DNA of 49,006 nt from Sulfuricurvum sp. (GTDB taxonomy: Bacteria; Campylobacterota; Campylobacteria; Campylobacterales; Sulfurimonadaceae), in the NCBI GenBank assembly GCA_003245815.1, contig QKCD01000080.1, positions 1-49,006 on the forward strand, read 5' to 3'. This document shows, piece after piece, positions 1-6,336 of the stretch. Below the pieces are notes generated by a model, which searched no databases, was not told the DNA's origin, and saw only the letters and a program-made list of their open reading frames with translations. The position numbers and the translations under genes are program-made. Every line of letters begins with the position of its first letter. The stretch's first letter is position 1.

Positions 1-231
1 GGAACTGACTTGGACGATGAAGTATATGCAAACAGCGATTCTAATTTTGTTTATAGTGAGCTAGATCGATTAACAAAAGGAATTGGAAGAGTATATAGCT
101 ATTGGCAGGGACCAACAGAAACGGCTCTTTATTTATATGGTACTTCATTTGCAGAGATGAAATCCATGATATCAGAACTGGTTGAGAACTACCCTTTATG
201 TCAAAAATGCAGAATCGAACAAATTGCGTAA
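1..231 (+). CDS. Hypothetical cassette protein, 5' partial
   Basis: The reading frame is open from the first base and stops at 229-231, three bases before the first attC repeat. A TTG at 10 is a possible start, but the frame continues upstream and has no convincing ribosome site, so the gene probably begins outside the window. The visible 76 residues are acidic at the start and soluble. They include a stretch around GIGRVYSYWQGPTETALYLYG and a cysteine pair (CQKC) near the end. I do not recognise the family. Position immediately before an attC site is what is expected for a cassette ORF. Confidence 0.55.
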   Translation, partial: GTDLDDEVYANSDSNFVYSELDRLTKGIGRVYSYWQGPTETALYLYGTSFAEMKSMISELVENYPLCQKCRIEQIA

Positions 232-234
232 AGT

Positions 235-306
235 GGTTAACAAACCAAAGGAGACCAATCAAAAACCCGCGGGCAGCTTTTTGATTGCTCATTTTAAACG
301 TTAGGT
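235..306 (+). repeat. attC-like recombination site 1
   Basis: The left box is GGTTAAC (235-241), one mismatch to RYYYAAC. The right box is GTTAGGT (300-306), a full match to GTTRRRY. Between them are a conserved AAACC spacer, GGAGACC, and the perfect arms CAATCAAAAA / TTTTTGATTG around a GC-rich loop. The GAG and CTC flanking the arms also pair, leaving AC unpaired, which resembles the extrahelical bases of attC sites. The length of 72 bases is within the usual attC range. The T-run on each strand means the stem could also terminate transcription. Confidence 0.75.
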
Positions 307-312
307 GACAAC

Positions 313-651
313 ATGATGCTAATTTTACGTGATGATCGAGTACTCGAAACATTTGACTCACCACAAGCCCCGCCGTCATGGATAGAGGCGGTAGATGTTG
401 AGAATGGAGAGTATGAGTTTTGTAGTGATCTGGGACAGCGTTACATTGGCACTATCCACAAGGCAAAAGGAATGTTCGACCACGACACATTTGAATTAAT
501 ACCAGATGGCATTGCAAGCGCGGAAAATCTTGAGAATATTCTAAATCAAGCTGTGTCAATCGAAGATACAACATTCAAGTGTTTGGAGGACTTAAAAGCC
601 CACCTAACAAACCAGAGGAGACCAATCAAAAACCCGCAGGCGGCTTTTTGA
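313..651 (+). CDS. Hypothetical cassette protein ending inside an attC site
   Basis: This 112-residue ORF begins with two ATG codons six bases after the right box of attC 1. That is where cassette genes usually start. The protein is acidic, without a signal peptide or membrane segment, and I do not recognise a domain. Its stop codon (649-651) lies inside the next attC repeat, so about the last 16 residues (from around THLTNQRRPIKN) are encoded by recombination-site DNA and are probably not functionally constrained. No strong Shine-Dalgarno is seen. Translation may depend on an upstream cassette promoter. Confidence 0.6.
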   Translation: MMLILRDDRVLETFDSPQAPPSWIEAVDVENGEYEFCSDLGQRYIGTIHKAKGMFDHDTFELIPDGIASAENLENILNQAVSIEDTTFKCLEDLKAHLTNQRRPIKNPQAAF

Positions 652-673
652 TTGCTCATTTTAAACGGTAGAT
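602..673 (+). repeat. attC-like recombination site 2
   Basis: The left box is ACCTAAC (602-608), a full match to RYYYAAC. It is the exact complement of the GTTAGGT right box of site 1, as expected for sites made by cassette exchange. Its own right box is GGTAGAT (667-673), one mismatch to GTTRRRY. The internal arms CAATCAAAAA / TTTTTGATTG are identical to site 1, and the loop differs by a few bases (CCCGCAGGCGG). The spacing from left box to stem is the same as in sites 1 and 4. Confidence 0.75.
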
Positions 674-751
674 GCATGAGAGAACAGTTCGAGCAAACCA
701 TATGGCAATTATCCCAATAAACGTTGAGCCAAGCACGCTGGCGGTACGGAT

Positions 752-937
752 ATGAAGGGCGGACATGCGCATGAGGAGAGCGCCCTTGTCGCCGTTCTCG
801 CTGTCGCACTGATCGGGATCGTCGATCTCTTTGTGGATGTCGCCGATCAACATCCGTTAAAGCTTCCCTGCTACATCGGGATATTTTTAGCCATCTATTC
901 CGTAGCACGGATATGGCGGAACAGAGCATGGAAATAA
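752..937 (+). CDS. Small predicted membrane protein
   Basis: This ORF of 61 codons encodes two hydrophobic segments (about residues 11-28 and 38-52) separated by an acidic/His loop, with a basic C terminus (RIWRNRAWK). That fits a two-helix inner-membrane protein. A 27-codon ORF that starts inside the right box of attC 2 (672) ends at 755, overlapping this ATG as ATGA, so translation could be coupled. The ribosome site is weak. A 65-codon ORF on the other strand (656-853) also has a hydrophobic segment. I prefer the + strand because it matches cassette polarity. Function unknown. Confidence 0.4.
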   Translation: MKGGHAHEESALVAVLAVALIGIVDLFVDVADQHPLKLPCYIGIFLAIYSVARIWRNRAWK

Positions 938-1013
938 ATTCTATTCCCGGTGATCATTACCGGCAAAAGCCGCGGTATGACTCAGAGGCCCAGCCGACAG
1001 CTATAGGTGTTTC

Positions 1014-1250
1014 ATGAAATTAACGTCATTGTTTCCATTAACGCTGCTGTTCATGCTTGCAGGGTGTTGCAATACCCTGGGTGTCAGGTGGTTGGATTCA
1101 TGCAGAACGCCGTCGCTACATGAGATGGATGTTGTCGCCCAGTGCTTGGAGGCGGGCCATAAGGCCAACACTCAAGCATACGGTGAATGCCTTGAATCCA
1201 AAGGTGTCGAGTACAGCAGTGATAGGGATTGGAAAAAACGCTATCAATAG
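1014..1250 (+). CDS. Small hypothetical lipoprotein
   Basis: The 78-residue product begins MKLTSLFPLTLLFMLAGC. This is a type II signal peptide with a clean lipobox (LAGC, Cys18 as the lipidated residue). The mature part is about 60 residues, has several cysteines and ends basic (DWKKRYQ). AGGTG lies six bases before the ATG. It converges on the next gene with an 11-base gap. It is probably anchored in a membrane facing the periplasm. Function unknown; no family recognised. Confidence 0.6.
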   Translation: MKLTSLFPLTLLFMLAGCCNTLGVRWLDSCRTPSLHEMDVVAQCLEAGHKANTQAYGECLESKGVEYSSDRDWKKRYQ

Positions 1251-1261
1251 CACACTCACGA

Positions 1262-2461
1262 CTACTTGGCAGGCCCGCCCGCATTGACCTGCTTCCTGAG
1301 TGCTTTGGATTGATTCAACTCGCGTAGCAGGCCAAGATATTTTTGTACCAATTGGAACTCCAAATATCCGTTGGCGTCTTGCCACCAGTCATGACCGATA
1401 TTGCAACCGTTACATGCTTCGACCTGATTGTTTACCGGCTTTGCGATCATGTACACCTTGGTCTTCCCGGTTTTCGGCTCGTTCCAGGCCCAAAGATACA
1501 ACCGTGAAGCGAATGCATCGGCACCCCCTTCTTTAGGAGCGGACACCCCGCCTTCACCCAAACGGAACAATGCATTGGCATCAGAGACGGACATCGTGCC
1601 GGAAAAAGTGCTTCGGGGGATTTCAACTTTGAGGAACCAACTCTCGACATTGGGGTCTTTGACCATGCCTACGATTGGGCAACCGTTTTGGACTCCTCTT
1701 TCCGTAAATGGCTTGTTTCGGTCGATCTTTTTGTAAAGATTGAAATTGTTGAACCGATACGCTGAAAACTCCTGACGCGCGATGTCATGAGTTGCCGCCT
1801 GACATGCCACCGCATGCGGATCTTTTTTAGGATAGGCATCCAGTTTTTCTCTCTTCAAGATACGGTTCCCCTGCGCCTGAAAAGCACTGCTTAATGCCTG
1901 AACGAGTTTTTCGGGGTTGACGTCCACGTCGACAAAAGCGTCGTCGATACTCATGTGCATCAAACTGTCATATTTGAAATCCACCTTGGTGAACGGATTC
2001 CAGAGCACGTCCCCCGCTGCCCATCCGGAAAACTTTACGCCATCCGCAGTAGCCTTGCAACTGATGGAGTAGCGGTCCGGGCCTATAAAACTATAAACGC
2101 CGCGGCATTTGCCTTCCTGGGCCTCGAGATAACGTACAGGTTTATCGTCTTGCATCAAAAAGACATATTTGACCGTGTCATCATATATCCGTGTCACAAA
2201 CTGAAAACCATTATAATTGCTACCTTTTAGCTCCGGGCTGTTCGTGACCGTATAATAGTTATAGGTACGCCCTTTCTGATAGATGCCACGCAGACATGTG
2301 GCTTTATCCTTGCCGACCATGATCCTGCTGGAAGTATTGGGTGTAAAATCCACCAGGGTGCGACGCTGACTCGGGTGATCGAGGGTGACTGCCGACAGTG
2401 CGCTTCCGGAGAGCATCAGAAGGGCGAGGAGCATCGGTAACGTTACTTTAAACATAAACAT
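1262..2461 (-). CDS. Hypothetical secreted protein, reverse-oriented in the cassette array
   Basis: A 399-residue protein with a Sec signal peptide (hydrophobic residues 4-22, likely cleavage after SALSA). AAGGA lies seven bases before the first ATG, supporting this start over the second Met at codon 3. The mature part has about eight cysteines, including CNGCN near the C terminus, so disulfides in the periplasm or outside the cell are likely. I do not recognise the family. It runs against the cassette polarity, so it needs its own promoter, which would lie in the divergent region 2462-2738. It sits in an unusually long interval between attC sites 2 and 3. Confidence 0.6.
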   Translation of the reverse strand: MFMFKVTLPMLLALLMLSGSALSAVTLDHPSQRRTLVDFTPNTSSRIMVGKDKATCLRGIYQKGRTYNYYTVTNSPELKGSNYNGFQFVTRIYDDTVKYVFLMQDDKPVRYLEAQEGKCRGVYSFIGPDRYSISCKATADGVKFSGWAAGDVLWNPFTKVDFKYDSLMHMSIDDAFVDVDVNPEKLVQALSSAFQAQGNRILKREKLDAYPKKDPHAVACQAATHDIARQEFSAYRFNNFNLYKKIDRNKPFTERGVQNGCPIVGMVKDPNVESWFLKVEIPRSTFSGTMSVSDANALFRLGEGGVSAPKEGGADAFASRLYLWAWNEPKTGKTKVYMIAKPVNNQVEACNGCNIGHDWWQDANGYLEFQLVQKYLGLLRELNQSKALRKQVNAGGPAK

Positions 2462-2538
2462 AAGAATCCTTTGCTGACTGCTTCAGCCGTTTGGCGCGAT
2501 AGCTAGTAGTGGTAAAAATAGCCGCCTGAAGCTTAGAG

Positions 2539-2555
2539 AATGATACTTTATCATT
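2539..2555. promoter_or_regulatory. Dyad in a divergent intergenic region
   Basis: AATGATA and TATCATT are perfect 7-base inverted arms separated by CTT. The dyad lies between the divergently transcribed genes at 2461 (-) and 2739 (+), in a very AT-rich stretch. The spacing and bases resemble iron- or metal-type operators of the Fur kind, but this is only a look-alike. It may be an operator for either gene, or an RNA hairpin. Confidence 0.35.
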
Positions 2556-2738
2556 AATGGAATAAGAATGAGATCGCTCATAATAATCCTGACGCATTAA
2601 TGGTTTCCGCAGTCAATGAGAAAATTTTTGCTTTTTGCATGTTCGCCCAAATGCCTATCAGAAGTTTTACGACAGGATAGATTCAATCGACTGTATGTAG
2701 AATGCAATATTATGCTTCAAACGTCTTCAGGAGTGGTT

Positions 2739-3281
2739 ATGCGATCCTTTTTCAAACGTATAGGTCTCGTCTGTTTGGGCTGTATCGCCGCTAACGGTTT
2801 GGCGAATGGCGATGACACCCGATATGTATGCGTTCCCCAGAAAATGGTACTCCAGCAGAAGAGTCACAATTGTTATTACGCTGTTCACCGGACCGATATC
2901 GATGCAGCCGCGAAGGGAGATCGTTGTTCTTCCGGGGAGTTGATCGGTTATATATGTCAGGGTGAGGGAGCTTTGACGCTGGTGATGGTCAATGAAAAGT
3001 ATGCCTCCCGTGACGTTTTGAACACGACATTCAACAAGGTCGTGGAATCCGGGATCGTGGAGATCCCGATTGGCGGAAAGACAGCCAATGGCGCATATTG
3101 GGATGGTATCAAACGTGTTAAAAAAGAGGATCCTGATTACTACTTTGGGTTTGGGGATTATTTTTTAAAGGTTTTTGAGCGTAACCTGTGGAACGAGAGT
3201 CGGAACTCTAAGGAAAGCATGAAAAAAAACGCAACCGTTTGTGTGGATGAACTTTTTCAAACTAGGGAATCCGGGAACTGA
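2739..3281 (+). CDS. Hypothetical secreted protein
   Basis: The frame is open from an ATG at 2616, but the ATG at 2739 has AGGAG nine bases upstream and is followed at once by a signal peptide (MRSFFKRIGLVCLGCIAANG, likely cleavage after GLANG). I therefore start it here, giving 180 residues. The mature protein contains several cysteines (RYVCVP, HNCYY, DRCSS, GYICQ), suggesting disulfides. The C-terminal half is charged, with aromatic repeats (DYYFGFGDYF). No family recognised. It is the last gene before the degenerate attC 3. Confidence 0.6.
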   Translation: MRSFFKRIGLVCLGCIAANGLANGDDTRYVCVPQKMVLQQKSHNCYYAVHRTDIDAAAKGDRCSSGELIGYICQGEGALTLVMVNEKYASRDVLNTTFNKVVESGIVEIPIGGKTANGAYWDGIKRVKKEDPDYYFGFGDYFLKVFERNLWNESRNSKESMKKNATVCVDELFQTRESGN

Positions 3282-3484
3282 AAAAACTTCACTTCCAAAT
3301 GGTCTGAAATTCCAGGTAGAGACCACCCTGGACGACAACCCCTTACTTTTGTAACGATACTTTACAGCTAGCGTCAAGGCAGACAATATTGATTTTGCAC
3401 TGCAGTGAACCGCTAATTGCCAACTTTACTCCTTTGGCAGGCGCCGTTCCTTGTAACGAGGAGAGCGCTTTGGGGTGTTAGTGT

Positions 3485-3555
3485 GTCCAAAAATCAGAGG
3501 AGAGCAATCAAAAAGACGCGGGCGGTTTTTTGACTGCTCATTTCAAATGTGGGTC
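3485..3555 (+). repeat. attC-like recombination site 3 (degenerate)
   Basis: The internal arms GAGCAATCAAAAA (3502-3514) and TTTTTGACTGCTC (3527-3539) pair with one mismatch, around the loop GACGCGGGCGG region shared with the other copies. The left box GTCCAAA has one mismatch to RYYYAAC. The right box GTGGGTC has two mismatches to GTTRRRY. The outer boxes are therefore decayed while the stem is preserved, which suggests a recombination-poor site kept perhaps as a terminator. The 203 bases before it, from 3282, hold no gene, only a short TGCCAA / TTGGCA inverted repeat (3418-3439). Confidence 0.6.
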
Positions 3556-3580
3556 TAATCCTTTTTTTTAGGGGTGTCAC

Positions 3581-4174
3581 TTGAATGCCAAGCTACGGTA
3601 CAAAAAAGTCCTTGAAATACCGAGCCGGCTTGCCGCTGCTTTTTGGCAGGTAGTGATCTTTCTCGGTTTGAGCCAATTTTTCCTGGGATGTGCACAGGTG
3701 ACGCGTTTCGAAACGCCGGGGGTTGTCGCACATGCGGAACAGCTCGACGGATCGGATGAACCATTATATTACTCCATCGCCATCGATATCTACAAAGCGC
3801 AAAAATCCGAACTGCCGGACATTCGTCTGAAATTTGACGATAACGGTTCTTCGTTCGCACTGTCCGAGCTGACGCCTTCAATTGTCTCACGTTATCTGCC
3901 ACCCTTCGAAGCGCCGCCGCAATGGCCGAAAAGCTGGAAAGAGAAAGCTGCAAAAGAGGATGCTTATGAAGGGGCGGGCTACTATATCAAGTTTGAGCAA
4001 GGACAGGCTGTATTTGTCGGCCTGTGCTCGCATTGCGCAGGAGGGAGAGCCTCGCCAGTAGTCGGTAACAAGGAGGACACGCACTTCTATACCCTTCCCC
4101 TGACCGAACGGCAAATGACAGAGATCTTCGGTCCGCCGCGTAAGCGTTCAAAGGCGAATGAAGTGTATTATTAA
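3581..4174 (+). CDS. Hypothetical lipoprotein (cassette)
   Basis: This 197-residue product starts at TTG, with AGGGG upstream, 25 bases after the right box of attC 3. The N terminus is basic, followed by a hydrophobic stretch ending FFLGC (Cys around residue 37). This is an acceptable though long lipoprotein signal; a shorter version from an internal GTG is possible. The mature part is soluble, with CSHC and a Pro/Trp-rich PPFEAPPQWPKSW segment. No family recognised. It lies between attC sites 3 and 4 in the + orientation. Confidence 0.55.
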   Translation: MNAKLRYKKVLEIPSRLAAAFWQVVIFLGLSQFFLGCAQVTRFETPGVVAHAEQLDGSDEPLYYSIAIDIYKAQKSELPDIRLKFDDNGSSFALSELTPSIVSRYLPPFEAPPQWPKSWKEKAAKEDAYEGAGYYIKFEQGQAVFVGLCSHCAGGRASPVVGNKEDTHFYTLPLTERQMTEIFGPPRKRSKANEVYY

Positions 4175-4215
4175 GCACTGGAAGTTCACAAACCAATGGG
4201 TCTGGCATGGGCCAT

Positions 4216-4283
4216 ATCCAACAGACCAGAGGAGACCGGTCAAAAACCATCGGGCGGCTTTTTGATTGCCCCTTTCAATGGGT
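4216..4283 (+). repeat. attC-like recombination site 4 (array end)
   Basis: The left box ATCCAAC (4216-4222) matches RYYYAAC fully, and the AGACC-AGAGGAGACC spacing is the same as in site 2. The stem is shorter, with perfect TCAAAAA / TTTTTGA arms. The right end (CAATGGGTGAC) is shortened compared with AAACGTTAGGTGAC in site 1, so the right box is eroded. Beyond it the base composition rises to that of the core genome. Confidence 0.65.
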
Positions 4284-4315
4284 GACTTTTCAACCCCCTC
4301 TCAGAACCACACGCC

Positions 4316-4321
4316 TATAAT
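4316..4321 (+). promoter_or_regulatory. -10 box (TATAAT) just upstream of the thioesterase
   Basis: A perfect TATAAT lies nine bases before the ATG at 4331, with no recognisable -35 box. Transcription from it would begin within about two bases of the start codon, giving an almost leaderless mRNA. No Shine-Dalgarno is present, which agrees. Confidence 0.45.
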
Positions 4322-4330
4322 GCAGCTACT

Positions 4331-4735
4331 ATGAAGCGTTACATAAAAAGATTCACCGTCCGAAAAGAGGACATCGACCTGAACGGCCATGTCGGGAACA
4401 TCCGCTACCTGGAGTGGTTTCTCGAAGCGGCGACGGAGCACTCCGAGAAGCTCGGCCTGGGATTTGAGGCGCTCAAGGCCATGCACCGCACCTGGGTGGC
4501 CAAAGAACACCGCATCGCCTACAAGCAGAGCGCGCTCGAAGGGGACGAACTGGAGCTGGAGACGTGGCTGGAGAGCGTCAAGTCGGCTCAGGGCGTCCGC
4601 AGGTACCTTCTGCGTCATGCTGCCGACGGCAGGCCGGTCTGCGAAGGGGAGACGACATGGGTTTTCGTCGAGCTCGACACCTTCCGCCCCAAGCGGATCC
4701 CCGAAACGCTGATGCAGGCCTATGAAGCGCAGTGA
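4331..4735 (+). CDS. Acyl-CoA / acyl-ACP thioesterase, hotdog fold (4HBT family)
   Basis: This 134-residue protein has the length of single hotdog-domain thioesterases. The signature DLNGHVGNIRYLEWF (about residues 17-31) matches the D-x-N-x-H-V-x-N-x-x-Y motif of YbgC/FatA-type enzymes. It is predicted to hydrolyse the thioester of acyl-CoA or acyl-ACP in the cytoplasm; the substrate cannot be read from sequence. It is the first gene after the cassette array and is followed by two methyltransferase genes in the same direction, the first starting 10 bases after its stop. The C-terminal WVFVELDTFRPKRIP is also typical of the family. Confidence 0.8.
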   Translation: MKRYIKRFTVRKEDIDLNGHVGNIRYLEWFLEAATEHSEKLGLGFEALKAMHRTWVAKEHRIAYKQSALEGDELELETWLESVKSAQGVRRYLLRHAADGRPVCEGETTWVFVELDTFRPKRIPETLMQAYEAQ

Positions 4736-4745
4736 AGGAGAGAGG

Positions 4746-5468
4746 ATGCAATCGTGGCACTACGATGAATTGAGGCACTGCGGCGTCGATTACGCGAAGG
4801 CCGAGGAGGCCGAAGCCTACGACGAGCAGCACAAAAAATTCCGCGACTATGAAAAGGAGTTCGGGGAGATGATGGCCTTCCTTGAACTTGAAGATGCGGG
4901 GAATAAGACGCTGATCGACCTCGGGTGCGGCACGGGGGCGACCGCCTTCTATGCGGCTGAGGTGTTCCAAAAGGTCTACGCCGTCGATATCTCGGAGGCG
5001 ATGATCGCCCAGGCGCGGAAAAAGCTCGGCGCGGAGAATGCGAACGTCGCCTTCGTACAGGCGGGCTTTCTGGGCTACGAACACGAAGGGGAGCCGGCGG
5101 CCCTGGTGATGACCAAGGCCGCGCTGCACCACCTGCCCGACTTCTGGAAACAGGTCGCGCTGCTGCGGATGAACGCCATGCTCAAACCCGGCGGCCTGCT
5201 CTACATCCACGACGTCGTCTTCCAGTTCGGCCCGCGGGAGTACGCCGAAAAGATCGAGGCATGGATCGCCGGTTTCGAGAAGGTTGCCGGGGCGGCCTTC
5301 AGGGCCGACGTGGAGACGCATATCCGCGACGAGTACAGCACCTTCGGCTGGGTCCTTGAGGGGATGCTGGAGAAGGCGGGCTTTATGGTGGAGAAACGCC
5401 GCAGCAACGACGGCTTCGTGACGGAGTACGCCTGCCGGAAGGTGGCGGAAATGGGGACGGCGGTTTGA
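4746..5468 (+). CDS. Class I SAM-dependent methyltransferase
   Basis: The frame opens at 4722 inside the previous gene, but the ATG at 4746 is preceded by AAGGAGAGAGG and is the better start, giving 240 residues. The SAM-binding motif I is LIDLGCGTGATA (about residues 56-67), followed by the acidic residue of motif II in VYAVDIS and by LKPGGLLYIHD as the post-motif strand. It is a Rossmann-fold methyltransferase of the UbiE/Methyltransf_11-25 kind. The substrate is unknown. Its stop overlaps the start of the next gene (TTGA), so the pair is probably translationally coupled and may act in one pathway. Confidence 0.8.
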   Translation: MQSWHYDELRHCGVDYAKAEEAEAYDEQHKKFRDYEKEFGEMMAFLELEDAGNKTLIDLGCGTGATAFYAAEVFQKVYAVDISEAMIAQARKKLGAENANVAFVQAGFLGYEHEGEPAALVMTKAALHHLPDFWKQVALLRMNAMLKPGGLLYIHDVVFQFGPREYAEKIEAWIAGFEKVAGAAFRADVETHIRDEYSTFGWVLEGMLEKAGFMVEKRRSNDGFVTEYACRKVAEMGTAV

Positions 5469-6196
5469 AAAACGGTGTTTACGCCGCCCTGGGGGTGATC
5501 GCCTTTCTATGGTTCGGGGGGTTCTTTCTCTACGCGGCGGGCTTCCTGCTGAACCTCTACGTCCCCAAGTCGGTCGATTCGGGCAGCGTTCGTTCCGTCG
5601 GTTACGCGCTGGGCGTCAATGTGCTGCTGATCGTGCTGTTTGGCCTGCAGCACAGCGTGATGGCGCGCCGGTCGTTCAAGGCCCTCGTCACCAGGGTGAT
5701 CCCTCCTTTTTTCGAACGCACCTTCTACGTGCTGAGCGCCAACCTTACCCTGACGCTGATGCTCTGCTTCTGGGAGCCGATGACGACGCCCGTCTGGTCG
5801 GTCGAAACCCCCTGGCTCCAGACGGCGCTCTACGCCCTCTTCGCCGTCGGGGCACTGATCGTCGTCCACGCGCTCTGGGCCATCGACCTCTTTGAGTACA
5901 TCGGCCTGCGGCAGATCCTCTTCCACCTCCGGCACGAAGCGTACCGCCCCGTCGCATTCAAGACGCCGGCCCTCTACCGGTACGTCCGTCACCCCATGTA
6001 CGCGGGAACGCTGATGGTCTTCTGGGCGACGCCGGAGATGACGCTCGGGCACCTTTTCCTGGCTGTTGGGATGACGCTCTATACGCTGGTGGGCGTCTGG
6101 TTCGAAGAGAGGGACCTGCATGCGCTCTACGGGGACGACTACAAAGCGTATGCGCAGCGGGTGGGGCGGCTTGTGCCGAAATGGAAGCGGCGGTAG
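5465..6196 (+). CDS. mddA: MddA-like methanethiol S-methyltransferase (NnrU/ICMT-type membrane enzyme)
   Basis: A 243-residue protein with about five to six membrane helices, starting at TTG in a TTGA overlap with the preceding stop. Conserved blocks match MddA as I remember it: LQHSVMARR (61-69), GLRQ (147-150), the SAM-binding YVRHPMYAG (173-181), FWATPEMTLGH (186-196) and EERDL (214-218). MddA transfers a methyl group from SAM to methanethiol, releasing dimethyl sulfide. The wider NnrU / isoprenylcysteine methyltransferase superfamily shares the RHPxYxG motif, so another thiol substrate is possible. In a sulfur-metabolising bacterium, methylation of toxic thiols is a sensible role. It is the third gene of the 4331-6196 cluster. 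Confidence 0.72.
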   Translation: MKNGVYAALGVIAFLWFGGFFLYAAGFLLNLYVPKSVDSGSVRSVGYALGVNVLLIVLFGLQHSVMARRSFKALVTRVIPPFFERTFYVLSANLTLTLMLCFWEPMTTPVWSVETPWLQTALYALFAVGALIVVHALWAIDLFEYIGLRQILFHLRHEAYRPVAFKTPALYRYVRHPMYAGTLMVFWATPEMTLGHLFLAVGMTLYTLVGVWFEERDLHALYGDDYKAYAQRVGRLVPKWKRR

Positions 6197-6253
6197 GAAC
6201 CCACAGCCGAAAACCGGCCGGAGCGTTCGGAACGGTGCGCGTCCTCTGCAAGG

Positions 6254-6281
6254 TTGCGCTTAAACAATAATATACTACAAT
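6254..6281 (+). promoter_or_regulatory. Sigma-70-type promoter of the lipoprotein hydrolase
   Basis: TTGCGC (6254-6259) and TACAAT (6276-6281) are separated by 16 bases, in the only AT-rich stretch of this intergenic region. Transcription would start near 6288, about 50 bases before the ATG at 6337. Confidence 0.5.
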
Positions 6282-6336
6282 ATTTAACAACAGCTCCGGC
6301 GGGTCTGTGCGTCGCGCCGGTATTCAAGGAGAAACA

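Larger units (their letters stand above)
1..4286 (+). mobile_element. Integron-type gene-cassette array (no integrase in window)
   Basis: Four attC-like elements lie at 235-306, 602-673, 3485-3555 and 4216-4283, all in the same orientation. Between them are short genes, mostly on the + strand. The DNA is AT-richer than everything after 4330, and the encoded proteins are orphan or secreted, which is typical of cassettes. The GTTRRRY-like box is at the right end of each repeat, so the attI site and any intI gene would lie to the left of the window. The 4216 copy is the last one, so the array ends there and the core genome resumes at about 4290. No tyrosine recombinase is visible, so the array could be a CALIN or the tail of a complete integron. 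What is seen is the repeats and the composition; the integron assignment is inferred from box layout and spacing. Confidence 0.72.

Noticed and set aside
41-379. Minus-strand ORF across the first attC site
   Set aside because: It reads through the attC palindrome and antisense to two cassette genes; shadow frame.
656-853. 65-codon minus-strand ORF with a hydrophobic end in the cassette array
   Set aside because: It begins antisense to the + strand small membrane protein, ends in the attC site, and has no good ribosome site. Still possible.
950-975. Near-palindrome CCGGTGAT-C-ATTACCGG before the small lipoprotein gene as a possible attC remnant
   Set aside because: It has no RYYYAAC or GTTRRRY boxes at the right distance and no similarity to the other four repeats.
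235-4283. Four similar palindromic repeats as a CRISPR array
   Set aside because: Spacing ranges from about 300 to 2,800 bases, genes lie between the copies, and there are no uniform spacers or cas genes.
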